Of a DNA stretch of 64,000 nucleotides, positions 33,879 through 44,599 are shown in pieces. Source of the DNA: Liolophura sinensis (taxonomy: Eukaryota; Mollusca; Polyplacophora; Chitonida; Chitonidae); the NCBI RefSeq assembly GCF_032854445.1, contig NC_088301.1, positions 23,160,226 to 23,224,225 of the forward strand, written 5' to 3'. The notes beneath the pieces are model-generated. The model saw nothing but the letters and a program-made list of their open reading frames with translations. It did no database searches and was not told the DNA's origin. Position numbers and translations under genes: made by a program. Each line of letters begins with the position of its first letter. The stretch's first letter is position 1.

Positions 33879-34256
33879 TCACTGAGATTTCTTGGACTTC
33901 TTAGGCAGAAGAACAGACTGGATGTTTGGCAGAACTCCTCCTTTGGCGATGGCCACTCCGGACAGCAGGCTGTTCAGCTCCTCGTCGTTGCGAACGGCCA
34001 GCAGCAGGTGACGAGGGATGATGGTCCTCCTTTTGTTGTCTCGGGCAGCGTTTCCAGCCAGCTCCAACACCTCAGCGGTCAAGTATTCCATCACAGCGGC
34101 CAGGTAAACGGGAGCTCCGGCACCGACACGGTTAGAGTAGTTCCCCTTTCTCAGAAATCTGTGGATACGGCCTACAGGAAACTGTAGACCAGCCCTGGAT
34201 GAGCGGGTTTGGCTCTTGCCACTCTTCGCCTTTCCTCCTTTACCACGTCCAGACAT
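33879..34256 (-). CDS. Histone H2A, intact, unit A
   Basis: 125 codons, no intron. The core is clearly H2[12 protein letters not shown] tail, [52 protein letters not shown] and [12 protein letters not shown], which carries acidic-patch residues. It differs from the common animal H2A at several sites (for example [34 protein letters not shown]), and ends KKSKKSQ, stopping right after Ser-Gln where H2A.X would continue E/D plus a hydrophobic residue. It packages DNA in nucleosomes with H2B. The start at 34256 is chosen because upstream codons are a (TA)n repeat. A TATA box and a 3' stem-loop flank it. No H2B, H3, H4 or H1 is nearby, so it is an orphan copy or a variant outside the main cluster. 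Confidence 0.97.
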   Translation of the reverse strand: MSGRGKGGKAKSGKSQTRSSRAGLQFPVGRIHRFLRKGNYSNRVGAGAPVYLAAVMEYLTAEVLELAGNAARDNKRRTIIPRHLLLAVRNDEELNSLLSGVAIAKGGVLPNIQSVLLPKKSKKSQ

Positions 34257-34263
34257 CTTCAGT

Positions 34264-34266
<3 letters not shown>

Positions 34267-34308
<42 letters not shown>
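34267..34308. repeat. (TA)n in the H2A 5' leader
   Basis: About 42 bp of TA beginning 11 bp upstream of the H2A start codon, between the TATA box and the ATG, so it should be transcribed. In unit B it is longer and extended by (TG)n. Confidence 0.9.
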
Positions 34309-34311
<3 letters not shown>

Positions 34312-34356
34312 CCCTTGTTCAATGTGAGTACAAATGATGCCAGAAGGCTGTACATG

Positions 34357-34370
34357 GCCTTATATACCCT
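34357..34370 (-). promoter_or_regulatory. H2A TATA box
   Basis: Minus strand 'gggtatataaggcc', about 105 bp before the ATG; transcription would start near 34330. Upstream on the same strand are 'aattggctgg' (inverted CCAAT, 34451-34460) and 'gctggttggttg', plausible CCAAT-type histone promoter elements. Retained in unit B at about 52091-52104. Confidence 0.8.
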
Positions 34371-34439
34371 CTGTGGGGATTCTGCTATTTTTAGATACAT
34401 TTTTTTTTGGCAATCATTTCAACCAACCAGCAGAGGGTA

Positions 34440-36420
34440 AAATTGTCACACCAGCCAATTAGAGGTAGATAGAATGTTTTCTATTAGGTTCGCGCTTTCG
34501 ATTTTTCCTTTATGCTGTTCCATTCTTATAAATCGTTGCTGTGGATAGCTCTACCTATAGGAGATTATTTATCTTCGATACGGAACCAGACTCCAAATCA
34601 ATCTCAGCAATTATTTACATGTATAATTACTCTCTGTGGGCCTCATGCTGAGGTCACGTCCTCGACAAAGCCCTCCAGAAACTTAAAATAAAAGCTATAT
34701 TTAAATTAAAGCATATGTAGACCTAATTTATAGATGACAGTTACAACTGAGAATGCATGGGGAATATTTAAAAGAATAGTATAGGCCTACGTATAATATA
34801 TAAGGATGACATCAGAAGAAAGGCCATCAACGCCTACCTGATAAAGTTGCTTGTTTTACTTTAAGAAAGGACCCTGACGAGTTAAGCTTATACACGGTGG
34901 CGTCCTGAGAGCAAAAACTTCCGAGTGAATATCATATTTTCTACTTTCTATATATGGATGCACTTTTTCATTTTAAGTATGTAGGCCTATACATGTAGGT
35001 TACATATCAAGTACTAAGTGAAGGCTACTTATACTTAATTATATGTGGAACTATTTTTAAACCAAAATAATTTTCGTCATGCCACTTGCAACGGCTCACA
35101 ATATGAGAAGCCATGGGATCAATCTTTTTGAATGTCCATAAATGCTTTCACTTGTAGAGAGTGTATAACTCAATTAAAAAAATAAAACAATCTTGGACTT
35201 ATTTTCTTGGACAATTTTCCAGAATCGTTCTTCCAGGGCCGATGTAAAACTTCATATTTACAATCATATGTAGTTTACTTTTCCTTAAATATTAATCGAG
35301 TTGACTTTTAAAGTCCGTTGCTATCGGAAACATATAGACATACAATGAAACTAAAAACACTAAAAACATTTTAACTGACTTTCAATATGAGCCTTTAGTG
35401 ATCGAGTTGTCACGCGCAGTTGAGGTTATCAGCTTTTATACGGCGAGCATGGTTTGCGAAGTTGTAGGAAAATCCACAGCGCGGACCGAATAGAAAGCAG
35501 AAATGTTTCTTTTTATTGGAGGATATGTTTTCACGTGCGCACCATCCTTGAATGATAACCACACACTACAGCTTTACACTGAAAGCTTGGGGATTGAAAA
35601 AATGCTTGTAAATTAAAACTAGTCACTATATAGAATAAAACCAGAATAAAAAAAATTAATAAATTAGAAAACACCGACCATTACGAGAGACCGACCATTC
35701 GATTTTATAGGTATTTCTACAATATAAATTTACTAGTATCTCTCTCTCATGCTCCTAAAATATCAGAAATTGCCAAGTATGCTAAAAAAATCCCCAAAAA
35801 CCTAACAAAAAAATAGATATTAAATTGGCTGCAGTATTATGTTTCTAGGTCATGCTAGAAAAGATTGTGTCACTATAACAAAATATTAGACAACACCCTG
35901 TCTCGTTATATCCATAAAATCATTCTGTTGGAATAATATGCAAAACAAGTATGTCACATATAACATAATGGTACTGTAGAAAGAACATTATCTGTTCTGC
36001 CATCATTCAGAAAATATGCATTCTGCAAAATTCACACAACAGAGAGTAATATTCGTTCATATACTATTTTCAGCTTCCTGACTTAAATATTTGATACAAA
36101 AAATATATTATTCAAATTTTAGTCACATTTAGCGCGATTTATATTGTCATTTGTTCTAAGTGAAATAGATAATTTGTATACAGTGTTCCTTTTAAGGCAT
36201 AATCACATTTCTTATTAATAATTACATTCTAATTACAGAGCACAACCAACATATAAAAAGAGATTGAATTTCTCCAGAAGATATGCAATATCTGTATTTT
36301 TCTATATCCATTGTAGGTGTTTGATATATATTAAAACACCTATACTAAATAACAGACCAAGTAAAATAATGACTCCAGAAAATCAAATGAAATGAAATCA
36401 AAGAAATAGAAGTCAAATCG
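34440..36420. other. Intergenic, no gene recognised
   Basis: AT-rich, present in both units (B 52150-54120) with small differences. I see no frame, RNA or named repeat. Confidence 0.55.
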
Positions 36421-36599
36421 GTCTGGCCATTCCACATAACTTGGGCACCAGAACGGAAACGAATTTTTTGAAGCATGCAATTAAATGCATGTATTATCAA
36501 ACGTTATAGGACGCATTTTCAAACACAGAAACAATTGAAGAACAGGGACTGTTACTGCTCTATAGTCTGTGGGCTCAAGGTCGACAAATACCTTTCTAC

Positions 36600-37520
36600 T
36601 TCAAATAACCCGCCTTGTAACTTAACTTCAGGGGGAACAACTCTCCCATCCACATGGTAGAGGGGGAGGGGGGGGGGTAACTTCAGAAGGCATATTACTT
36701 TGCTCGCATTTAATAAAATATCAATTAACATATAGTTGTTAACAAATTTTTATACCAATCATATGGCAACTTGACAGAAAATTGTAAGTTTTAATATATT
36801 ATTAGACGGTTAAAAAGTATTCCCTTCTTAAGCGGGAGGCCTGGAGTCAGATCAGGCAAATGACTTGGGAAATTTTGGTAAATTCTTCTTGGCACTGAAG
36901 GGATAGGGCACGTACAGAATTGTCCGTATACTTCGAACCTGTGGTGTCTTGTGAATGGTGTAGTGTTGCAGTACTCTATGTTATACGTCACATATACGAT
37001 CTTTTACAAGAAGATGGCGTATAAATGGTGTAATGTTAAAAGTGATATTCAACATCACGCAAACAAACATGAAAGGGAAAGCTCGCGCAGTCTTCATCTT
37101 TCTCCAGTTTATAATTGGTAATCTGGTCAAAAGTGTTTGTGGAATAAGCCACAGGCCTGATGCTTGGATAACGGTAATTAGAAGACACGGACTTATTTCA
37201 AAAGGCACTCAGTAACCTTGACAATCTACCCATGTTATTTAAGTTTATACTCCAACATGAATTAAAAATTAAGACGAATGAAATATTAATGTCAACAATT
37301 TGTATTTATTACCGCAAATAATATATCCAGCAATGTACCATTCAGACTAAAAAACGAAAGGTGAAGAATATCATGCAAGCAAGTCACATGCACATTATCA
37401 AACTTCACATGGCAAAATATATATTGACAGAGGAGAAACGCATAACTGTACATGTAAATGTAGACCAAAACTTGAACAAGTATCCAGCATATTGTGAACA
37501 GTAAGCTGCATTAATGACGG
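36600..37520. repeat. Old block repeat, copy 2 (3' of DUF229)
   Basis: Partner of 27440-28380 in the same orientation, 9.16 kb away. Landmarks: 'cagggggaacaactctccc', 'gtacagaattgtccgtata', 'gggaaagctcgcgcagtc', 'gtacatgtaaatgtagacc', 'gtaagctgcattaatgacgg'. Both copies lie directly 3' of a minus-strand gene. Confidence 0.8.
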
Positions 37521-37565
37521 CAATAACTTCTGTGTGATGTGGATATATTACATATCTTGCCGTTG

Positions 37566-37760
37566 CAGGAATTATACAGTCGGGTTTGCGCACTTGATAT
37601 CTCTGATCACGGACGCAGTGTGTGAGAGGTGATATGACCAGCATCGTTGAAGACAACCAGTAAAGCATCACTACAGCGAAGGCAAGGAAACTCAGGAAAA
37701 CAAGCCGTTTTTTCACGGTTAAGCTTCCCATTTCACATCCATCCACCGGTCGTATGGATC
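37566..37760 (-). pseudogene. DUF229 gene remnant, unit A (5' coding exon stump)
   Basis: Matches the first coding exon of the unit B gene from its splice acceptor ('ttcttctttttcag', exon from 37760) through the N-terminal membrane segment (LVFLSFLAFAVVML) and 'RDQRYQVRKPDCIIPA', then breaks off at 37566. The position of the B start codon is GTG here (37716-37714). About 2.4 kb present in B (roughly 55277-57671) is missing, removing the whole catalytic-like domain. The join has a short shared 'ttg/tgcagg' sequence, suggesting microhomology. Confidence 0.9.
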
Positions 37761-37867
37761 CTGAAAAAGAAGAAAAAAATGTGTACACCCGACTGATTCG
37801 ATGTCATAATAGTTAGAGCGGTGGAGTCGAGAGACCCAGTGATCAAACCTAGGTTATACGAAACTCT

Positions 37868-37990
37868 TTAAAACTGTAGTTGTTGCTGCCTCGCTTGGCG
37901 CTCAGCACTAAGAGGTCAGAGCAAGGAAACATGAGTAGTTGGCCTGGTGACCGTATAATTTGACTTGGTGGAGTGTCATGCCTGGTGTCT
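37868..37990 (-). repeat. Dispersed SINE-like repeat, inverted copy
   Basis: Reverse complement of the 39800-39945 and 40978-41135 copies: on the minus strand 'ccaggcatgacactcc', 'caaattatacggtcacc', 'gtttccttgctctgacctct' and 'gctgagcgccaagcgaggca'. B equivalent 57975-58108. Confidence 0.75.
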
Positions 37991-38884
37991 GCCACAAGCA
38001 GACACAAGTACACACAATTCTAGTCGTCATATGATTGAAAAATTGTTAATTGTTGAGGTCGCATGTTCGAATACAGCTTTTGCTGTCGTGGCTGCGGCTT
38101 TAAGTCAGGTTTATCAGGAGCCTTGCCACTCCGGACACACACCACCCCTTCCTTTCAATAAAAGGACCATTGTCGTAAAAGACAAATCCTTGAGTATATC
38201 TTAAACACCAGATTAAATAAATCAATAAATCTAGAATATATATTGCCATAAAAGAGAGAAAAGGTATATAGATGGTCATTTATTCTCGCAATGAACAAGT
38301 GTATTCATGCAACGGCTTTAAAGATGAAGCGCTAATTTGTGTATACTTGAATCTGGTTTCAAATGACATACTTTACTTAATATATATTTTACACTTGAAT
38401 ATAAACTGTGCTCATTGCAGTTTCATGAAAGGCTGTTTCATCTCACCCTCAGAATGCATTTATTTTTGTTCGAGAAATCAGATTTTTTCAAACAGAGTAA
38501 CTGTTTTAAAAACTTGGTTTTCTCTGATGTGTCAGATGACAACTATACTGTTTTTACCTTGTCTTTTCCTTTATAGTTTTCAAATATCCATTTTATCGTA
38601 TATATCATTTCAAATGAGGTATATGTATATATTTCATTTCACATCGTATATACATGCATGGGAGGGGTATGACATTAATTTACGGTGGACTATCTTGTGT
38701 CATTTTGCTGTTCTGTCACCAAACCCGACCAGACAAACAAAACGTGGAGTCAAATAAAAAATAAAAACAGGCGTGGCGTGCTAGCCAAAAGGACAGAAAT
38801 GTGGCCTTGCCCAGTTATTTACAGCTTTCATAACAGTCGTTATGCTAAGGTACCAGGAGCCAGTAGTTCGGAAGTGTATATAGG

Positions 38885-39601
38885 TTAATGCAGGCTTGAA
38901 TCTTAATACCAGTCTCATTCCAATACACAGTAAATAATATTTTAGTCTGTAGTTTTAATACCGGGATTAAGCTCTAATACACTTTTGAATAACTGGGCCC
39001 TGGACGGACGAGGGGATAATATCACATTTACTACACTGTATCCAGTTATCACCACCGGACACAGGTGCGGGTTCAAACTTTGCACAGTCCTCCGCAATCA
39101 CTTAGGCCGATCAACGAGACTCGTTGGCCGTTTGTGCAGGCCAACGTTCATGGAAGACAACTTGTCTTCGAACTGTTTGAAGATTTAAAAAGCAGATTTC
39201 ACTCTATACCAAGTACATATTTATACTTAGCCCAAAAATAATTGCAAAACAGTGTATTAAATATAAGCTAAGTGTGCCGCTGTTATACTTTAGACTTTGG
39301 CTAACTGTATTGGCTGCTGAATTTGGCTAAAGTCTTAATTATACAGTTTGACTTAATACCAGCTAATACGCTTTCGAACAAGTGGACCCAGCAATATGGT
39401 GTACATATCTATATGGGCCCAGTTGTTCGATAGAGTAATAGCTAATACTTTATATTAAAAATTTTAGCAAAACTCAGAAGCCAATGCAATTATCCAAAGT
39501 CAGAGTATAATGGCAGCAGGTGTAGTCTGGGATAAGTTCAACACTGAAGACTTGGCTTAATCTGGTATTAAATCTTATAACAGTTTTGAACAAGCGGGTC
39601 C
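38885..39601. mobile_element. Cluster of MITE-like elements
   Basis: Three related pieces sharing ends of the form gggccc/ggaccc + 'a(c/g)ttgttcgaaa'. The best is 39415-39601: left end 'gggcccagttgttcgatag' and inverted right end 'ttttgaacaagcgggtcc'. Another ends at 39389 ('ctttcgaacaagtggaccc'), and a half element spans 38885-38999 ('ttgaataactgggccc'). Interiors are mutually inverted ('actttggctaactgtattgg' against 'ccaatgcaattatccaaagt'). No coding capacity. B equivalent 59050-59811. Confidence 0.7.
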
Positions 39602-39769
39602 TGTACGTCACGTGTGGGATACTTAGTCAGGGGCTTACGAAAGGTCACTGGTTTCTTCCAACCATGCATGCATGAAACTATCCGCTATCATTTATATGTT
39701 TCTTTTAAGTCCATAAATTAAATTTATTCAGATGGCGAAGAGTCATTAAATAGATGTGTGTACATATAT

Positions 39770-39945
39770 GTCTTAGTGTGACAGGGCGAGTCCAAAGTGC
39801 CGCCGCCACTGATTTATCATGCTGAAAATACCAGACATGGTCCCCCACCCAGTCAGATTATACTGACGCCGGGGCCAATCAGAAGTTTCCTTGCCCTAAA
39901 ACCTCTCAGTGCTGAGCGCTAAGCGAGGCAGCAGCAAGTACCATT
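39770..39945 (+). repeat. Dispersed SINE-like repeat
   Basis: 'tgacagggcgagtccaaagt' then 'atcatgctgaaaataccaga', 'cagtcagattatactgacgc' and 'gtttccttgccctaaaacct', ending 'gcaagtaccatttttaaag'. Three copies per unit. The family is unnamed by me; no tRNA head was identified. Confidence 0.7.
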
Positions 39946-40084
39946 TTTAAAGTCTTTGGAGTATACTTTGTGTGTCTTGGTAATGCGTTTCTCTGAAAGT
40001 ATACTTTATACATACACTGGAATACTGTGTGATATTTATAGCACATTTGTCATTAAATTCTAATTACAGTGGAAGTATTCAGGG

Positions 40085-40340
40085 CAGAATGGACGGAGGG
40101 AAGGACGGACGGACAGACGGAGTTTAAACGTATATAGCCCCCCTTCCTCCGTACCAGTCAGGAAGTAGTTGATATATTTCACAAATCCTGACATGTCAAA
40201 TCTATACACTCCACCAATTCTAACAGCGTAAACTTGAACAGAATTACGATCACCCCGGACAGTCATGGGAGTATAAAGTGTTTGCTGTCTGTGTTTGCTG
40301 TCTGTGTTTTCTGTGTTTGCTGTCTGTGTTTGCTGTCTTT
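40085..40340. repeat. Short tandem repeats (acgg)n and ~15-bp 'tgctgtctgtgtt' minisatellite
   Basis: 'ggacggacggacagacgg' near 40102 and repeated 'gtttgctgtctgtg' at 40280-40340. The second array is contracted in unit B (60482-60510). Confidence 0.8.
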
Positions 40341-40977
40341 TTATTGCTTCTGTAACAGTAAATTTCGTGTACTTCGTTGCCTGATTATTCTTGAGTATAT
40401 ATGCTGTTCTTCTATTGCTCCTACAGTACACTGTTTGCTCTCCGAGGTGTGATATATACCTGTCTAATATGTCAAACTTTATTAATTCTTTAACGATAAA
40501 AGTGAAGGTTTGAACTGTTACAAGGAAGTTGCGTTTTCCAAATAAGGGGGGACGGGACCCTATAGTTCAACACATTACCGGTATGTGCTCTCCTTTATGC
40601 AGAGTTTGGATCAATTCTGCCCTCAAAGTGAAGTGGTCATGTTCAGTGTTTACCGTAGCGAGGAATCGCGAGGACGCTTCATATAGACATTTCTGTTATC
40701 TGTATACAGCGTGTGTACTGAAGCAACGCAGTATCCTATTGTCGTGACGCGCTCGGTCTCAGAGTATATCCCGTATATGAATGATGTGTTAACTCGGAAT
40801 GCTTTAAGGTTTATGATTAATTTTTTTTAATGATTAATTTCTTAAATCTTACATATACAGATCTGTGTGCAAAATTTTAAAAAGAGGAAAGCATTTAACA
40901 GATCTCTGTGTTGGCAAGGATTGAATGCTTGGGGTTTACCGCCGTACATAACAATTTTTCAGTCATATGAGGACGAG

Positions 40978-41135
40978 TGCTGAAGCCACTGAAGTATCAT
41001 GCTGAAGACACCAGACATGACACCCCGCCCAGTCACATTATACTGACACCGGGCCAAGCAGTCCTGTTTCCTTGCCCTAACCTCTTACTGCTGAGAGCAA
41101 GGCGAAGGCAGCAACAAGTACCATTTTTAAAGACG
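40978..41135 (+). repeat. Dispersed SINE-like repeat
   Basis: 'gaagtatcatgctgaagaca', 'ccagtcacattatactgaca', 'gtttccttgccctaacctct' and 'gcaacaagtaccatttttaaag'-type end. Closest to 39800-39945, same orientation. Confidence 0.75.
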
Positions 41136-41599
41136 TTTTATGATGTTTGTATGTGGGTAACACATTTCTGTGTTGAATGAAACAACACAAGTTGTTGTGT
41201 TAGAGTTCAACACATATGATTTTTGTGTATCCACTAGATTTAATAGAGTTATAGCATTACAAAATAGCGAATCGTTGTGTAAACAGGTAATTCAATGGTG
41301 ACGTAACAAATTTCGACAAAGCCACATTTGTCAGATCTTCCAAAGGGCTTCCAGTGACAATAAAACAGTTTCTGAGACAAAAACATACATTCCTCAGATA
41401 TCCAAAAGGGCTTAGCATTTCAGCATTTCTTAGCATTTTCACCTCACATTTCAGAATGGCTGTATCACATTTGTGGTGTTATTAAGGTGCACACGTAACA
41501 GAAGGGAAACATAACAGTACAAGATAACCAGAACAATTCATTTCAGTCATTTACATGCACAGAGCTATTTTACCCAGATTTATGTATATATATGAAAAA

Positions 41600-43120
41600 T
41601 ATGAAAAAAAATAGAAGCGCCTTCTCAACTTTTTACCTTCTATTATATTCCAACTGCAGTTTCAAACTTTATGTTACATGGATTTTCAAGGAATATGAAT
41701 ATGAATGTCCACAGGGATCTTTACATAGCATACGTGTTACCAGTAATTACGGAACATGTTACGTACATGTCGAAACAGGCAGTGGTTTAGTTACATGGCA
41801 TAATACATGGATAAATTGTTGCTGGGAACAAGTTCGTAATTTATAAAGCTGTTAAGTAGCGAACAATAGAAAAATCAGTACCTAAGAGTGTCTAATATGA
41901 CGTAATAATATGAGAATGCTGTATATGTTGTACTCATTGACCAGAAATAGACCAGAGGAACGGTCCGTGGCCTATGTTGGTAAAAATCGCTTGTCTTCCA
42001 ATCGCTAGAACACACGTTTTATGGCCAGGGAATTTATCATGAGTGTGTCATGGACATTTCTATATACACCTACAGACATATAACAGTTGCAAAGGCTTAT
42101 TTTTGGTGTTGTTGTACACTAACGCCGTATATATCAGTTTATTATATCACTTAGTTTTTGGCATACATTCCCTCATCTCTGAATTTTAGACATAATATTC
42201 TTCGTTTCACATTACAAGCATTTATGGTGAGTATGTTGAATCTGGCCATAAGCTATATCAGTTCTGTTTTTACGCTCTACATGTACATGTACAGAGAGAA
42301 AGAGCTACTCGCATATTCTGAGTGCGAAGGAAAACACCAATCAGATAAATAAATAAATAAATAAATAAATAAATCTGTTGATGGTCTTACCTTACCAACA
42401 GCTATGACTTTTGCAGTGGCACTGTTCTTGTCTCTGATTGTTCATATAGCCTACAACTGCCGCATATTCTGAGTGCGAAGGAAAACACCAATCAGATAAA
42501 TAAATAAATAAATCTGTTGATGGTCTTACCTTACCAACTGCTGGGACTTTTGCAGTGGCACTGTTCTTGTCTCTGATTGTTCATATAGCCTACAACTGCC
42601 GCACTGCCGCACTGCAGCACTTCTACTCTGCATATCCGACTGCATATGTAATACACCGCAATGGCGTTATACGAGCTTGCTGGTTTTACGGTTTTAGTTT
42701 TGCAGATATTGCAAATAATTCCACCTTTACGTAACGTATTGCGCAGCTCATAACTATTGATCTAACAAATACACATAGCAAAACAGCCACGCTGAGAGCA
42801 AAGCTGTAAAAACCCTGACTAGTCCTGAGAATGATAATTGTGGGGGTCATATTTCACTGTTTACACAATGACAGCTTACCCCGGCTCACCTATACAACTA
42901 AAGGTTATTGTAAATAGTATATCAGGTCACTTACAACACCCCTGGGTTATTCTGATGGGCGATGGAGGTAGGGGTGATTATGATTGGTGGATAGAGCGAG
43001 CACGTACGATGACATCATGGTGTGACGTCAGAGGGCTTGGTATGACTTTATGGTGTTTGATTATAGAAAGCGATGCACAGACTCGTCACTTGCCCTTTGG
43101 GCTTTGCACAATGCTGTCTT
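41600..43120. repeat. Right-end segment shared by copy 0, A and B
   Basis: Matches 1529-3327 and 61775-63335. No gene is recognised. Conserved short frames include one at 42838-43179 (RGDYDWWIERARTMTSWCDV). It contains 'gtgacgtcag' (43022), a CRE-type site present in A and B but changed to 'gtgacgtgag' in copy 0, and an inverted CCAAT 'gattggtgg' just upstream. In A a 151-bp stretch is tandemly duplicated (42311-42461 and 42462-42599), apparently through an (AAAT)n run. Confidence 0.85.
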
Positions 43121-43962
43121 ACATCCCCGTTTTTGCCGCGAAACAAGACCAAACACGCAAGACAGTTCCTCTTGTGTGAACAAAGACTTCGGTACGACAC
43201 AACCTGATGAGATTGTCACAACCTGATGAGAAGAAGGCTAACTTTACACACGTTTTGCCGGCGTATCCGTCCGGACTGACTCTTTCCATTCTTACCGCTA
43301 TCAACCCCCCACCGGCACTGCTAGCAGCAGTACGCCAACCACGCCACCTCCGAGGCCTCCCCTGTATATAATTACTGTTCTTGTTGTTTTTGGTCATGTT
43401 CACTTAAGTTGGCAATGTGTACCACACCTGGTGACTAAGGACATTTTACAATTTTTCTTGTTAAAACGGGTGGAAGATAACACCGCCACCAAGAATGAAT
43501 CAACCAAGGGGACACTGTCTCCACTTTGAACATGGAATATTGCGACGGTGTGCATATCGGTAACACCTGTATCGTCAATATCCACCATTACATGAATGAC
43601 CCACTGAACTTCGACGGCAAACAGAACATTGTGATTGTTTTTTTTTTGTTTGAAACGTTCACCAAGTGAACTTGCACTTAACTTTGACCACACATTTTAA
43701 CTTTGACCTCGTACTGAACTCTGCTGATCCATGATGAGTGATTCGTTTTTCGCGATTAGTTTCTCCAGTTCCTGTAGTTTGTTTTATAATACGCAAGAAA
43801 AAAAATTTGAAACATATAAGAAGCTGAGTTTGTTGTTGTTGCTGCTGTTAACAGATATGCCCATATGTTCCGAGGTAGTCATTTTGATTGATGGATTGAC
43901 TGGTGGATAGGTGTGTTCCACAGGTGGTTCTTACTTCGAGTTAGCTTGTGGATTAGGAGGTT

Positions 43963-44316
43963 TTGTGGTCAAACTCACATCAGATACTTTGTGTCAAGCA
44001 GGTGTGGTCATTACCTATCCAGCCAGAGAGAGGTGAAGACGTTCGTCATTATGAAGTCAACTGCTTTAGGATGGGAGATTTAGTTAGCATTGTCACGGAT
44101 CTCAAAGGGTACAAACGCGTGGTACCTGCCATGTTCGAAGACGGTCACGTGAACAAGGGTGGGTTCAACGTTGTCCGTGTGTTCACGAAATATATATGTA
44201 ACCGTGTGAAGGATCTTAATCCCATCCTCAACTACTATTACTACACCCTTCTACCAAACCTGATTGTCCTCCAACGTCCACGCGACCCATCACCCAGGCC
44301 TCAGCACGCCACCTAA
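43963..44316 (+). other. Conserved open frame of unknown nature, unit B
   Basis: Counterpart of 23442-23837, with a few substitutions. Nature unknown. Confidence 0.3.
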
Positions 44317-44599
44317 CGTAAGGCATCTCCCACGTTCTCCCCTTCCGTGGTGGTCTACTCCCTAGCCCTCTCTATCACGTACGCTGTCTTCTGTTTGTGG
44401 ACGGCACGGTACGGTATAAAATAACAGTGACGGCCGTGCCTGTACAGTGTTCTCCAGCCCAGTTCAGCCGTCACGACCCGTCGTCAGCGTTCACGCACCA
44501 CCCGAGTGAGAGTTCGAACTCTCACCCTGTTACCGTCCTACACTAATTGCACTACCAGCTGTACTATCTGCTGAATCGCCTAGAGAGGAGCCATTAACC

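Larger units (their letters stand above)
23355..43875. repeat. 20.5-kb direct repeat, unit A
   Basis: Collinear with unit B (from 43876) at an offset of 20,521 bp at its start. Order: unknown conserved frame, Polinton fossil, 65-bp satellite with palindrome, old block repeat 1, coiled-coil gene, histone H2A, old block repeat 2, DUF229 remnant, SINE-like and MITE repeats, right-end segment shared with copy 0. Sampled stretches are about 95% identical to B by eye (for example 41261-41380 against 61424-61543). A-specific: a SINE at 24221, a 151-bp local duplication at 42311, and loss of about 2.4 kb at 37566. Confidence 0.95.

Noticed and set aside
38272-38757. 161-codon open frame, partly kept in unit B
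   Set aside because: AT-rich, hydrophobic and Cys-rich by chance; length and ending differ between units and no family is recognised.
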